From CAIWHR01 sp039931775 (GTDB lineage: Bacteria > Pseudomonadota > Gammaproteobacteria > Burkholderiales > Casimicrobiaceae), in contig JBDTRG010000041.1 in assembly GCA_039931775.1 (NCBI GenBank), forward strand, positions 110,627-174,626: DNA of 64,000 nt. Direction: 5' to 3'. Below are positions 17,095 to 25,880 of this stretch, piece after piece. Position 1 is the first letter of the stretch. Each line of letters opens with the position of its first letter. The notes under the pieces are model-generated. The model did not search any database. It was not told the DNA's origin and worked only from the letters and a program-made list of their open reading frames with translations. The position numbers and the translations under genes were made by a program.

Positions 17095-19713
17095 GTGCCA
17101 GCCTCCGTCATCCCCGCCGCAACGCCGCATCCGGTCCACACGCCGATGATGCAGCAATATCTTCGCGCCAAGGCCGAGCATCCGGACAAGCTGATGTTCT
17201 ACCGGATGGGCGATTTCTACGAGCTCTTCTACGATGACGCGAAGCGCGCGGCGCGCCTGCTCGACATCACGTTGACGGCGCGCGGGCAATCGGCCGGTGC
17301 GCCGATTCCGATGGCCGGCGTGCCTTATCACGCGGTCGAGGGCTACCTCGCGAAACTGATGAAGCTCGGCGAATCGGTAGCGATCTGCGAACAGGTGGGC
17401 GACCCCGCGACAAGCAAGGGCCCGGTCGAGCGCAAGGTGCTGCGCGTCGTCACGCCGGGCACGGTGACCGACGCCGACCTTCTGGATGCGAAGCGCGACA
17501 GCCTGCTCGTTGCGGTCAATCCCGGCAAACACCGGACCGGTATCGCGTGGCTCAATCTCGCTTCGGGAAATTTCACGCTGGCCGAGGTGCCCGCCGCCGA
17601 GGCGGTCACGGCGCTCGACCGGCTGGACGTCGCCGAGTTGCTCATCCCCGACGGGACGACGCGACCGACTGTCGCAGCGACCGCGCCGACGCGCACGCTG
17701 CCGGCGTGGCACTTCGATTCCGCCGCGGCGGTCCGCGCGCTGACCCGGCATTTCGGCACGCGCGACCTCGATGCGTTCGGCGTCGAGGATCGCGACCTGG
17801 CGATCGGCGCAGCGGGCGCGCTTTACGCCTACGCCGCCGCGACGCAGCAGTCGGCTCTTGCGCATGTCCGCAGGCTCACGGTCGAGTCAGCGGGCGAATT
17901 CCTGGCACTCGACGCCGCAACCCGGCGCAATCTCGAGATCACCGAAACGTTGCGCGGCGAATCCGCGCCGACGCTCCTGTCGCTGCTCGATACGTGCGGC
18001 ACCGCCGCCGGCAGCCGGCTGCTGCGGCACTGGCTCTCGCATCCGCTCCGCTCGCAGGACGCCGCGGGCGCGCGGCACGCCGCGATCGCCGCCTGGGTCG
18101 AGGCGCCCGCGCTCCGGGCGAGCCTCGCGCGCCTGATCGCGCGAACCGCAGATGTCGAGCGGATCGCCGCGCGGATCGCGCTCGCGTCCGCACGGCCGCG
18201 GGACCTCGCGGGTTTGCGGGACACGCTCGTCCAACTCCCGGAAATCATCGCAGCGGTCGAAGGGGGCGATGCGCCGCTCACGGCCTCGCTCGCGGCCGGC
18301 CTCGATGTGGATGCGCGGTGGGTGGCGCTGCTGGGGCGCGCGATCGCGGCCGAACCGGCGTCGCAGGTCCGCGATGGCGGCGTGATCGCGCCGGGATTCG
18401 ATGCCGAGCTCGATGAATTCCGCGCGATCGACGATCACTGCGCAGAGTTCCTGGTCACCCTCGAGGCGCGCGAGCGCACCCGCACGGGCATCGCCAATCT
18501 CAAAGTCGAGTACAACCGCGTCCACGGTTTCTATATCGAGGTCACCAACGCCCACACCCAGAGGATTCCCGACGACTACCGGCGCCGGCAGACGCTCAAG
18601 AATGCCGAGCGCTACATCACGCCGGAACTGAAAACGTTCGAGGATCGCGCGCTCTCGGCGCAGGACCGCGCGCTCGCCCGCGAAAAAGTCCTGTACGACG
18701 CGCTGCTCGGTGACCTCGCGGCGGCCATTCCCGCGTTGCAGGCAGCGGGCGCGGCGCTCGCGACCCTCGACGTGCTCGCTACGTTTGCCGAACGCGCCGA
18801 AGCCCTCGGCTTTGCGCGCCCGACGTTCGTGGCGGCACCGGGCCTCGCGATCCGCGGCGGGCGGCACCCGGTCGTCGAGGGCCAGGTCGACGCATTCATT
18901 GCGAACGATCTCGACCTCGCTGCCGACCGCCGACTGCTGATCGTCACCGGGCCGAACATGGGCGGCAAGTCGACTTACATGCGCCAGGCCGCAGTGATCG
19001 CGCTGCTCGCGCACTGCGGTTGCTACGTGCCGGCGCGAAGCGCGCAGATCGGGCCGCTCGATGCGATCCACACGCGCATCGGTTCCGCCGACGATCTGGC
19101 AGGCGGGCGTTCGACGTTCATGGTGGAAATGACCGAAGCGGCGGCGATCCTGCATCGCGCGACGCCCCAGAGTCTGGTGCTGATCGATGAAATCGGTCGC
19201 GGGACGTCCACGTTCGACGGTCTGGCGCTCGCGTGGGCGATCGCGAGGGCGCTCGCGGAAAAGAACCGCAGCCTCGCGCTTTTCGCGACCCACTATTTCG
19301 AACTGACCGCGCTGCCGGCCGAAGTCGACGGCTGCGCCAACCTGCACTTCGACGCGGTCGAGCACGCCGACGGCATCGTCTTCCTGCACAAGGCGGAGGA
19401 CGGTCCGGCGAATCGCAGTTACGGCCTGCAGGTCGCGAAGCTCGCCGGCGTGCCGTCAGCGGTGATCCGGCGTGCCCGGGACTACCTGGCGCGCCTCGAC
19501 AAGTTCAGCGCAGCAGGCGCGCCGCAGGCCGACCTCTTCGCACCGATTGACGTCGCCACCGAAGCGAGCGCGGGCGCAGCCCCCGAAACAGCGGGGAGTT
19601 CGCCGCAGGCGGGTGCCATCGCGGACGCGCTCGCGTCGTTCGATCCCGACGCGATGACCCCGCGCGACGCGCTCGCGGCGCTCTATGAGCTGCGAAAGCT
19701 GCTGGAACGCTGA
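17095..19713 (+). CDS. mutS: DNA mismatch repair protein MutS
   Basis: Recognises base mismatches and small loops and recruits MutL. From GTG 17095 the protein has 872 residues, starting shortly before HTPMMQQYLRAKAEHP, as in E. coli. The mismatch-reading Phe-x-Glu is in MGDFYELF (about residues 38-45). The ATPase has Walker A GPNMGGKST at 619-627, then the Walker B/signature region LIDEIGRGTSTFDG and the ATHYFEL switch. A Glu/Ala-rich tail ends in the small C-terminal tetramerisation helix DALAALYELRKLLE. A longer frame back to 17032 overlaps the hutH promoter and lacks family similarity. Confidence 0.97.
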   Translation: MPASVIPAATPHPVHTPMMQQYLRAKAEHPDKLMFYRMGDFYELFYDDAKRAARLLDITLTARGQSAGAPIPMAGVPYHAVEGYLAKLMKLGESVAICEQVGDPATSKGPVERKVLRVVTPGTVTDADLLDAKRDSLLVAVNPGKHRTGIAWLNLASGNFTLAEVPAAEAVTALDRLDVAELLIPDGTTRPTVAATAPTRTLPAWHFDSAAAVRALTRHFGTRDLDAFGVEDRDLAIGAAGALYAYAAATQQSALAHVRRLTVESAGEFLALDAATRRNLEITETLRGESAPTLLSLLDTCGTAAGSRLLRHWLSHPLRSQDAAGARHAAIAAWVEAPALRASLARLIARTADVERIAARIALASARPRDLAGLRDTLVQLPEIIAAVEGGDAPLTASLAAGLDVDARWVALLGRAIAAEPASQVRDGGVIAPGFDAELDEFRAIDDHCAEFLVTLEARERTRTGIANLKVEYNRVHGFYIEVTNAHTQRIPDDYRRRQTLKNAERYITPELKTFEDRALSAQDRALAREKVLYDALLGDLAAAIPALQAAGAALATLDVLATFAERAEALGFARPTFVAAPGLAIRGGRHPVVEGQVDAFIANDLDLAADRRLLIVTGPNMGGKSTYMRQAAVIALLAHCGCYVPARSAQIGPLDAIHTRIGSADDLAGGRSTFMVEMTEAAAILHRATPQSLVLIDEIGRGTSTFDGLALAWAIARALAEKNRSLALFATHYFELTALPAEVDGCANLHFDAVEHADGIVFLHKAEDGPANRSYGLQVAKLAGVPSAVIRRARDYLARLDKFSAAGAPQADLFAPIDVATEASAGAAPETAGSSPQAGAIADALASFDPDAMTPRDALAALYELRKLLER

Positions 19714-19743
19714 GAATCCGGCCTTACCCGGCGCGCCGATTCG

Positions 19744-20232
19744 TCAATGGTGATGTCCACCCGCGCCGTGCACATGCCCGTGCTGAACCTCTTCCGCCGT
19801 TGCCGCGCGGACATCAAGGATCTGGCACTCGAAACGCAGGCGCTTGCCTGCCCACGGATGGTTGCCGTCGAGGACCGCTTTGCCGTCGGCGATGTCGGTG
19901 ACGGTGAAGACGATACCGCTGCCCTGCTCGTCCCCGGGGTTCGTGTACGCCTCGAATTGCATGCCCACCGTCACCTCCGGCGGCAGGCGGTCGGCGGGTT
20001 CGAGCTTGACCAGTTCGGGGTCGTAATCGCCGAAGCCGTCCACGGGCAGGACGTCGACCGAGACGGCGTCGCCGGCCTTCTTGAGGCTGAGCGCCTCCTC
20101 CAGCTTCGGCAGCATTCCCGAATGTCCGCCGTGAATGTAGGTGATCGGCTCGTCCGTCGCCTCGAGCAGTACGCCATCGGAGTCGAATAGCTCGAAGGTA
20201 AGTGTCACGACGGTATTGGCGAGTATGTTCAT
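19744..20232 (-). CDS. slyD: FKBP-type peptidyl-prolyl isomerase, SlyD-like
   Basis: Proline cis-trans isomerase and chaperone. 162 residues from the ATG at 20232 (MNILANTVVTLTFELFDSDG). FKBP half-sites flank an insert-in-flap chaperone domain (YIHGGHSGMLPKLEEALSLK, then DGNHPWAGKRLRFE), the SlyD/FkpB arrangement. The C-terminus is His-rich (HGHVHGAGGHHH), so nickel or other metal binding as in SlyD is plausible. An upstream in-frame extension to 20313 has no family match. Convergent with mutS across a 30-bp gap, divergent from roxA. Confidence 0.9.
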   Translation of the reverse strand: MNILANTVVTLTFELFDSDGVLLEATDEPITYIHGGHSGMLPKLEEALSLKKAGDAVSVDVLPVDGFGDYDPELVKLEPADRLPPEVTVGMQFEAYTNPGDEQGSGIVFTVTDIADGKAVLDGNHPWAGKRLRFECQILDVRAATAEEVQHGHVHGAGGHHH

Positions 20233-20353
20233 CGGCGTTCCGGGCAATGGGCATGGGATGGACGGGAGAATGCCGTCGGTCCACGAATCGCACGACGTGG
20301 GTCGCGCCGGCATTGCCGCGGCATTGTAGCGCAGCCGGCACGCATGGCATCGC

Positions 20354-20359
20354 TATAAT
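20354..20359 (+). promoter_or_regulatory. -10 element (TATAAT) abutting the roxA start
   Basis: A perfect TATAAT whose last base lies six bases before the roxA ATG at 20366, the same spacing as at mutS. This predicts a transcript starting at or within a base or two of the start codon. No clear -35 element. Confidence 0.55.
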
Positions 20360-20365
20360 CGAGCG

Positions 20366-21538
20366 ATGGCCGACTCGTCCGCACGCACGCCTCCGGCCCC
20401 GATCAAGGTTCGCGACCCGGTGCTGGGTGGCCTGTCGGCAACCGCGTTTCTGCGTCGATACTGGCAAAAGGAAGCGCTCGTGATCCGCGGCGCCCTCGAC
20501 GGATTCCGCGGGCCGTTCACTGCGCGCGATCTCTTTGCCCTCGCGCGCCGCGACGACGTCGAATCGCGCCTCGTGGTCCGTGCCGGCGCACGCTGGTCGC
20601 TCCGGCACGGGCCGTTTCGTCGCGCCGACTTCGCGGCGCTGCCCAAACGCGATTGGACGCTGCTGGTGCAAGGTGTGAATCTGGTGAGTCCCGACGGCGA
20701 TGCGCTGCTGCGACGTTTCGCGTTCCTGCCCTACGCGCGCCTCGACGATCTGATGGTGAGCTACGCCGCGCCTGGCGGGGGCGTCGGTGCGCACTTCGAC
20801 TCGTATGACGTGTTCCTGCTGCAAGGCTTCGGGCGCCGCCGTTGGCGATTCGGCCGCCAGGGCGATCTCTCGCTCAAGCCTCGGATGCCGCTCAAGATAC
20901 TGAAGCGCTTCGAGCCGGAGCAGTCGGAGACGCTCTCACCGGGCGACATGCTCTACCTGCCGCCGCAGTACGCGCACGACGGCGTCGCCATCGACGCCTG
21001 CACCACGTACTCGATCGGATTCCGCGCGGCGAGCGCGAACGAACTCGCCGCGGGCTTCCTGGATTTCCTGCGCGACGGGCTCGACCTGCCGGGTCGATAC
21101 ACCGACCCGGACCTCGCGCCAGTACGCCATCCGGCCGAGATCGGCGTCGCAATGCAGCGGCGCTTCGAGCGAATGCTGAGAGACCTCGCGTGGGACCGTT
21201 CGACGATCGCCCGGTTCATCGGCTGCTGGCTGTCGGAACCGAAACCGCACGTCGCCTTCGACCCACCTGAGCGGCCGATGGCTTACGGTGCGTTCAACGC
21301 GCGGGCCGCGAGGTCGGGCGTTTCGCTCGACACGCGCACGCAGCTCCTTTACGACGCCACGCACTTCTTCATCAACGGCACCTGCTTGCCTTGGTCGGCG
21401 GGTGGTGCACAATTGTTGAAAACGCTTGCCAACGCCAGGGCACTGGCCCCATGTGCAGGCGGCAGTGTGCACCGGAACGCTTCTACAACCCTCTATCAAT
21501 GGTATCGCGATGGCTACCTCCACACCGGAACCCGATGA
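20366..21538 (+). CDS. roxA: ribosomal oxygenase RoxA (50S protein uL16 3-hydroxylase), cupin/JmjC fold
   Basis: Fe(II)/2-oxoglutarate-dependent hydroxylase related to E. coli YcfD, which hydroxylates an arginine of ribosomal protein L16. 390 residues. The iron triad is visible as His143-x-Asp145 in GGGVGAHFDSYDVFLLQ and His204 in PPQYAHDGVAID. The N-terminal part has the typical FLRRYWQKEALVIRGAL, and the C-terminal winged-helix-like domain follows. The 3' end overlaps the next gene by 29 bases. Function by homology; the target residue is not shown here. Confidence 0.92.
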   Translation: MADSSARTPPAPIKVRDPVLGGLSATAFLRRYWQKEALVIRGALDGFRGPFTARDLFALARRDDVESRLVVRAGARWSLRHGPFRRADFAALPKRDWTLLVQGVNLVSPDGDALLRRFAFLPYARLDDLMVSYAAPGGGVGAHFDSYDVFLLQGFGRRRWRFGRQGDLSLKPRMPLKILKRFEPEQSETLSPGDMLYLPPQYAHDGVAIDACTTYSIGFRAASANELAAGFLDFLRDGLDLPGRYTDPDLAPVRHPAEIGVAMQRRFERMLRDLAWDRSTIARFIGCWLSEPKPHVAFDPPERPMAYGAFNARAARSGVSLDTRTQLLYDATHFFINGTCLPWSAGGAQLLKTLANARALAPCAGGSVHRNASTTLYQWYRDGYLHTGTR

Positions 21539-22037
21539 TGGCACGACGACGCCCCCTGCCCCGCGGCACGAGATCCTCGATACGGCCGCCGCCCGGCTCG
21601 ACGCGATTGAAACGCTGATCGGTTTCGCGCGGCATTCAATCCGCATCTTCGACGTCGACTTGTCGGGGTCCGAATGGAACAGCGTGGCTCGCGCGGAAAG
21701 GATTGCGGCCTTCCTGCGCGCCGACAGCTCGGCCACGCTCGATATCGTTGTCCACGACACCGGTTGGATCGAGCGATCCTGTCCGCGTCTCACGGGCCTT
21801 CTCAAGTTCTACGGCCACGCGATCACGATCCGCCGCACGGGTGAGGATGCGAAGCACGTGATGGACCCGCTCGTGCTCGTCGATGACCTGCACTATCTGC
21901 ACCATTTGCACGTGTCGCGGCCCCGTGCCGTGCTCTCCTTTTCGGAGCCCCATGCGGCGGGCCCGCTCGTCGCGCGTTTCGCCGAGATCTGGGCCAGCGC
22001 CGAACCCGGCATCAGCGCGACGGTCCTCGGCTTATGA
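21510..22037 (+). CDS. DUF7931-like conserved protein (phospholipase D-like fold suspected)
   Basis: 175 residues from the ATG at 21510, overlapping the end of roxA by 29 bases; no strong ribosome site, so translational coupling is likely. No signal peptide or membrane segment. The sequence has the feel of a degenerate phospholipase D-like domain: LIGFARHSIRIFDVDLSG, a central DIVVHDTGWIERSCPRL, and a C-terminal DPLVLVDDLHYLHHLHVSRP followed by RFAEIWASAEPG, which resembles the end of PLD-type domains. No HKD catalytic motif is present. Small proteins of this kind often accompany roxA in betaproteobacteria. Function unknown. Confidence 0.75.
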   Translation: MATSTPEPDDGTTTPPAPRHEILDTAAARLDAIETLIGFARHSIRIFDVDLSGSEWNSVARAERIAAFLRADSSATLDIVVHDTGWIERSCPRLTGLLKFYGHAITIRRTGEDAKHVMDPLVLVDDLHYLHHLHVSRPRAVLSFSEPHAAGPLVARFAEIWASAEPGISATVLGL

Positions 22038-22909
22038 ATCGCTATCTGGTCGTCGTGCGCGCCGGCGACCAGTCGCTGCACCCGCAATGGACGCGCGACC
22101 TCGCGACCCGGAAGTGGGACCTCGTCGTCAGCTATTTCGGGTCGGATCCGCAGCGGTTTCGCGGCGCCGGGGAAAACCGCATCGATGACCGGGGGCAAAA
22201 ATACGCGGGCCTCCATGCCCTCTTCACGCGTGAGGACTTCTGGCGGCGCTACGATTACATCTGGCTGCCCGATGACGACCTTGCGACCGAGCAATCCGTC
22301 ATCGACGACCTGTTCGAGACGACCGAGCGACTCGGCCTAGAGCTGGCGCAGCCGGCGTTGTCATGGACGAGCCACTACTCGCACTTCGTGACGATACGAC
22401 GCCCCAGTTTCCGCGCCCGCATGACCAATTTCATCGAAATCATGGCCCCCTGCTTTCACCGCCCGTTTCTCGAGACATGCCTGCCGACCTTCACGGAGAA
22501 CATGAGCGGATGGGGCATGGACTGGCTTTGGCCGAGAATGCTGCCGGCTGACTCGCGATGCGCGGTCATCGACGACGCGATGGTGACGCACACGCGACCC
22601 GTCGGCGGGCCGACCTACGACAAGCTTCGCGACGCCGGGATCACTCCGCAGGCGGAGGCGGAGGCCCTGTGCAGGAAGTTCGGCATTCCGCGGGATATCC
22701 GCGCCCACGTTTCCGCGGCGATCGACCGCGACGGACATTCGCTCGTTCGAACAAATCCGGACCACGAGGCGGTCCTGCGCGCGGGCCTCGACCGCGACCG
22801 GAGCGCATTCCAGGAGTTTCGGAAGCAGCGGCGGCGCGAATCGTCGGCCGACGCCGCACCTGCCCGGGTCGTGGTCCATGATGGCCACCCGACCACGTGG
22901 CGGCAGTGA
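22034..22909 (+). CDS. DUF707 family protein (glycosyltransferase-like)
   Basis: 291 residues, starting MNRYLVVVRAGDQSLHPQW and overlapping the previous stop as ATGA. It shows the DUF707 signature: KYAGLHALFTREDFWRRYDY, then IWLPDDDLATEQS, where the DDD resembles the metal-binding motif of GT-A transferases, and MSGWGMDWLWPRML. Members occur in plants and bacteria and are thought to be glycosyltransferase-like, but none has a settled activity that I know of. The C-terminus is basic and variable. With glf nearby it may act on cell-surface sugars; that is inference. Confidence 0.85.
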   Translation: MNRYLVVVRAGDQSLHPQWTRDLATRKWDLVVSYFGSDPQRFRGAGENRIDDRGQKYAGLHALFTREDFWRRYDYIWLPDDDLATEQSVIDDLFETTERLGLELAQPALSWTSHYSHFVTIRRPSFRARMTNFIEIMAPCFHRPFLETCLPTFTENMSGWGMDWLWPRMLPADSRCAVIDDAMVTHTRPVGGPTYDKLRDAGITPQAEAEALCRKFGIPRDIRAHVSAAIDRDGHSLVRTNPDHEAVLRAGLDRDRSAFQEFRKQRRRESSADAAPARVVVHDGHPTTWRQ

Positions 22910-22913
22910 CGCC

Positions 22914-23690
22914 TCAGAAGTCGATGAACGCCGGCAGCGCCCGTTCGATCACGTGCCGGTAGTCGTCGATCCGGCGCTGCGGAAGGTAGACCGGGGATTT
23001 GGTCCCGTGGTCGTATCGCGAAAACGGTCGCAGATATCGTTCGAAGTAGTCCCGGTCCCGGGCGTCCATAAACGCCTCGCAGGTGGCCGGAAGGATGCTG
23101 TGGTATCGGACCAGCCAGGCGAGGCCATCCGGCAGGTACGGCTTCAAGCGCGAGTAGGCGAATTCGTCGTGGTTCCACTGAAAAACGCAGTTGTCGAGAC
23201 CTCCGCCGGGTGCGCAGGTCCGGATCGGTTTGTTCATGCACACGATGTTTTCGGGGGCCTCGTCGGTCGTCAGCAACACCTTGCCGAGGTCGTGCACCAG
23301 CGCGACCAGCAGCATCTCCTCGTTCGCCGTCCCCTCCCGCTCCATCGCGTCAATCATCTGCAGCACGTGCATCTGCTGGCTCGCGCAGTAGAGGCGCTGG
23401 TCGGTCGGATCGATGCACCGGCCGAGGCGCTCGACGAGGCTCCACGGGCTTACACGCCCCAGCAACGGACCGGCATACTTGCGGCGAAGGGCGGCGACAT
23501 CATCGACGGTCTGCGCGTCGTGGCGCGCTTCGATTTCGCGCGCGCGCCGGACGTAGTCGTCGATCAGCGCCTGCTGCGGCGGAATCGGCAACGCCTGGCG
23601 TCGCGGCGCTGGCGGGGTGTTCTCGACCCAGGTGTGCGCAAGCTCGATCGCCATCCCGACCCTCTGCAGAGACCCTTCGACGCCTTCCAT
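22914..23690 (-). CDS. inositol oxygenase (MIOX)-like di-iron HD-domain protein
   Basis: 258 residues, oriented against its neighbours. It matches the MIOX family: EARHDAQTVDDVAALRRKY, then HVLQM, VHDLGK, QWNHDEF, RYHSI and FSRYDHGTKSP. All six di-iron ligands of mouse MIOX have counterparts: His108, His133, Asp134, His174, His197 and Asp227. The substrate lysine corresponds to Lys231. MIOX cleaves myo-inositol to glucuronate with oxygen; the bacterial substrate here is unknown. No inositol catabolism genes are nearby, while UDP-galactopyranose mutase and DUF707 flank it. A start at 23654 (Met13), with a GAGG ribosome site, is an alternative to the ATG at 23690. Confidence 0.82.
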   Translation of the reverse strand: MEGVEGSLQRVGMAIELAHTWVENTPPAPRRQALPIPPQQALIDDYVRRAREIEARHDAQTVDDVAALRRKYAGPLLGRVSPWSLVERLGRCIDPTDQRLYCASQQMHVLQMIDAMEREGTANEEMLLVALVHDLGKVLLTTDEAPENIVCMNKPIRTCAPGGGLDNCVFQWNHDEFAYSRLKPYLPDGLAWLVRYHSILPATCEAFMDARDRDYFERYLRPFSRYDHGTKSPVYLPQRRIDDYRHVIERALPAFIDF

Positions 23691-23752
23691 CTTAGCATCG
23701 CGCGCCCGACCGCCGGTCGCGTGCCATGTGCCCCGACGTCGAGCGGCGCCGC

Positions 23753-24862
23753 ATGACGCCGTGCGACATCCTCGTCGCCGGAATGGGGTTCGCCGGCCTG
23801 ACGGCCGCGCGCGTGCTCGCGGATGCCGGCCATCGCGTCCATCTCGTCGACCGGCGCAATCACATCGGCGGCAATGCCCACGATTCGCTCGATGCGCACG
23901 GCATTCTGGTGCACCCCTATGGTCCGCACATCTTCCATACCAACGCGGAGCGCATCGTCGCGTTCCTGTCGAGATTCACTTCGTGGCGGCCGTACGAGCA
24001 CCGCGTCCTCGCCAAAGTCGGCGACCAGTTGCTCCCGCTCCCGATCAATCGCACGACGATCAACAAGCTGTACGGTCTCGACCTCGACGAGCCCGGCGTG
24101 GCCCGGTATCTCGAATCCGTGCGCGAACCGCGAGCGAAGCTCGTGACCAGCGAGGACGTGATCCTGAGCACGGTGGGACGCGACCTATGCGAGAAGTTCT
24201 TTCGCGGTTATACGCGCAAGCATTGGGGACTCGACCTGTCGGCGCTTGCCGCCGGCGTCGCCGCACGCATCCCGGTACGCACGAACGACGACGATCGCTA
24301 TTTCACCGACACCCATCAATGCATGCCGGCCGACGGATACACCGCGATGTTTCACCGCATGGTCGATCATCCATCGATCACCTTCGAGACCGGCGTCGAA
24401 TTCGAGTCCGTTCGCAACACGTTGGCGCATCGGCATCTGATCTACACCGGGCCGATCGATGCGTACTTCGACTATTGCCACGGTCGCCTTCCCTATCGAT
24501 CGATCGAATTCAGGCACGAACATCTGCCGGGCGTGGCCGTTTTCCAGCCCGCGGCGACCGTCAACCACCCGAACGACGACGAATTCACGCGGATCACGGA
24601 ATTCAGGTACCTGACCGGCCAGAAGCACGAGGGAACCTCGATCCTCCGCGAGTATCCGAGGGCCAGCGGCGAACCGTTCTATCCGATCCCGTGCAACGAC
24701 AACGAGGCGCTCTACCGGCGGTACAAGGCGAAGGCCGATGCGCTGCCCGACGTGACGTTCGTCGGTCGCCTCGCTCAATACCGTTACTACGACATGGATC
24801 AGGTGGTCGGCGCGGCGCTCGCAGCGGCCAAACGCGTCGACCGGCAACTGCGCCAGGCGTAG
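23753..24862 (+). CDS. glf: UDP-galactopyranose mutase
   Basis: Flavoenzyme that converts UDP-galactopyranose to UDP-galactofuranose for surface glycans. 369 residues from the ATG at 23753 (MTPCDILVAGMGFAGLTAAR, FAD-binding GxGxxG); an in-frame ATG nine codons earlier is possible. Typical blocks: GGNAHDSLDAHGILVHPYGPHIFHTN, SWRPYEHRVLAKV, PLPINRTTINKLYG, FFRGYTRKHWGLDL and, near the end, RLAQYRYYDMDQVVGAALAA. Its presence implies a galactofuranose-containing polymer, but no galactofuranosyltransferase is recognisable nearby except possibly the DUF707 protein. Confidence 0.95.
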   Translation: MTPCDILVAGMGFAGLTAARVLADAGHRVHLVDRRNHIGGNAHDSLDAHGILVHPYGPHIFHTNAERIVAFLSRFTSWRPYEHRVLAKVGDQLLPLPINRTTINKLYGLDLDEPGVARYLESVREPRAKLVTSEDVILSTVGRDLCEKFFRGYTRKHWGLDLSALAAGVAARIPVRTNDDDRYFTDTHQCMPADGYTAMFHRMVDHPSITFETGVEFESVRNTLAHRHLIYTGPIDAYFDYCHGRLPYRSIEFRHEHLPGVAVFQPAATVNHPNDDEFTRITEFRYLTGQKHEGTSILREYPRASGEPFYPIPCNDNEALYRRYKAKADALPDVTFVGRLAQYRYYDMDQVVGAALAAAKRVDRQLRQA

Positions 24863-24947
24863 GCCGGTCCGGCTCGGCGGGTGGATAATGGCGGTTCGTC
24901 GCGCCGCGGCGCCCAGCGGGTGGCCGACACTCGCGGAGGACGCCAGA

Positions 24948-25877
24948 TTGCAACGCATACGTCGATCGACCACCGGAGTCTTCATGGCGCTCCTGCTCAC
25001 GGCCTGCGCGCAACCCGGATGCGCGCCCGGCGACGGGAGCTCTCCGGCGATGGTCGCGGACGAGCTCGTCGCGACCGATCGCGCGTTCTCCGCATCGAGC
25101 GCAAAGGTCTACCTCGTTTCGGGCCTTTCGGCGATGTTTGCCCCGGACGTCGCCATGCCGATTCCGGGTGGCAAATTCACGGCGAGCGCGGCGGAAGCGA
25201 TCGCGGCGCTCAACGCGAATCCCGACAATGCGCACTCGCGCGCCGAGTGGGTTCCGGTGGGTGCCGGCGTCTCCGCCGACGGCGAACAGGGCTACACCTG
25301 GGGCTACATGACGCTCGTCAAGCCCGACGGGACGAACGCGGCGTTCAAGTACCTTTCGTACTGGGTGAAGCGCGCCGAAGGGTGGCGGGTCGTCGCCTAC
25401 CGGCGGCGCCCTCGCGGTCCCGGCGAAGTCTCGCTTGCCGCCGTCGCTGCATCACTGCCGGCCGCGCGGCTCGCGCCTTCTGCCGACGCAGCGCTGACCG
25501 AACGCTACCGTGCGAGCCTCGACGCCACCGAGCGCGCGTTTTCGGACGACGCGAAAGTCGCCGGGCTCGGCGTCGCATTCGCGCGCTACGGCCGCGCGGA
25601 CGCCGTCAACATGGGCGGGCCCGACGACGCGGCGTTCGTCGTCGGGTCGACGGCGATCGGCAACGCGGTTTCGGGAGGCAAGCCCGCGCAACCCAGCACG
25701 CTGTCGTGGGCGCCGGATCGGACGATCGTCGCGACGAGCGGCGATCTCGGCGTGACGATCGGAAGGATCCGCGAGAACACGCCGGGCGCGGACCCGAATG
25801 TCCCGACCGTATTCCCGTTCTTCACCGTCTGGCAGCGCGCCAACCCGAACGAGCCGTGGCGGTATGTGGCCGAGTGA
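24948..25877 (+). CDS. lipoprotein with two SnoaL/NTF2-like domains
   Basis: Predicted periplasmic or outer-membrane lipoprotein of 309 residues. The start is probably TTG at 24948, because GGAGG at 24935-24939 lies eight bases upstream and the translation then gives a clean lipoprotein signal (basic RIRR, hydrophobic core, lipobox LTAC with Cys20). The mature part holds two repeats of a DUF4440/NTF2-like fold: one near residues 35-145 (ATDRAFSASSAKVYLVSGLS, GYMTLVKPDGTNAAFKYLSY) and one near 180-309 (SLDATERAFSDDAKVAGLGV, WAPDRTIVATSGDLGVTIG). Ligand or activity unknown. Convergent with purC, whose stop is only 4 bp away. Confidence 0.8.
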   Translation: MQRIRRSTTGVFMALLLTACAQPGCAPGDGSSPAMVADELVATDRAFSASSAKVYLVSGLSAMFAPDVAMPIPGGKFTASAAEAIAALNANPDNAHSRAEWVPVGAGVSADGEQGYTWGYMTLVKPDGTNAAFKYLSYWVKRAEGWRVVAYRRRPRGPGEVSLAAVAASLPAARLAPSADAALTERYRASLDATERAFSDDAKVAGLGVAFARYGRADAVNMGGPDDAAFVVGSTAIGNAVSGGKPAQPSTLSWAPDRTIVATSGDLGVTIGRIRENTPGADPNVPTVFPFFTVWQRANPNEPWRYVAE

Positions 25878-25880
25878 GCG

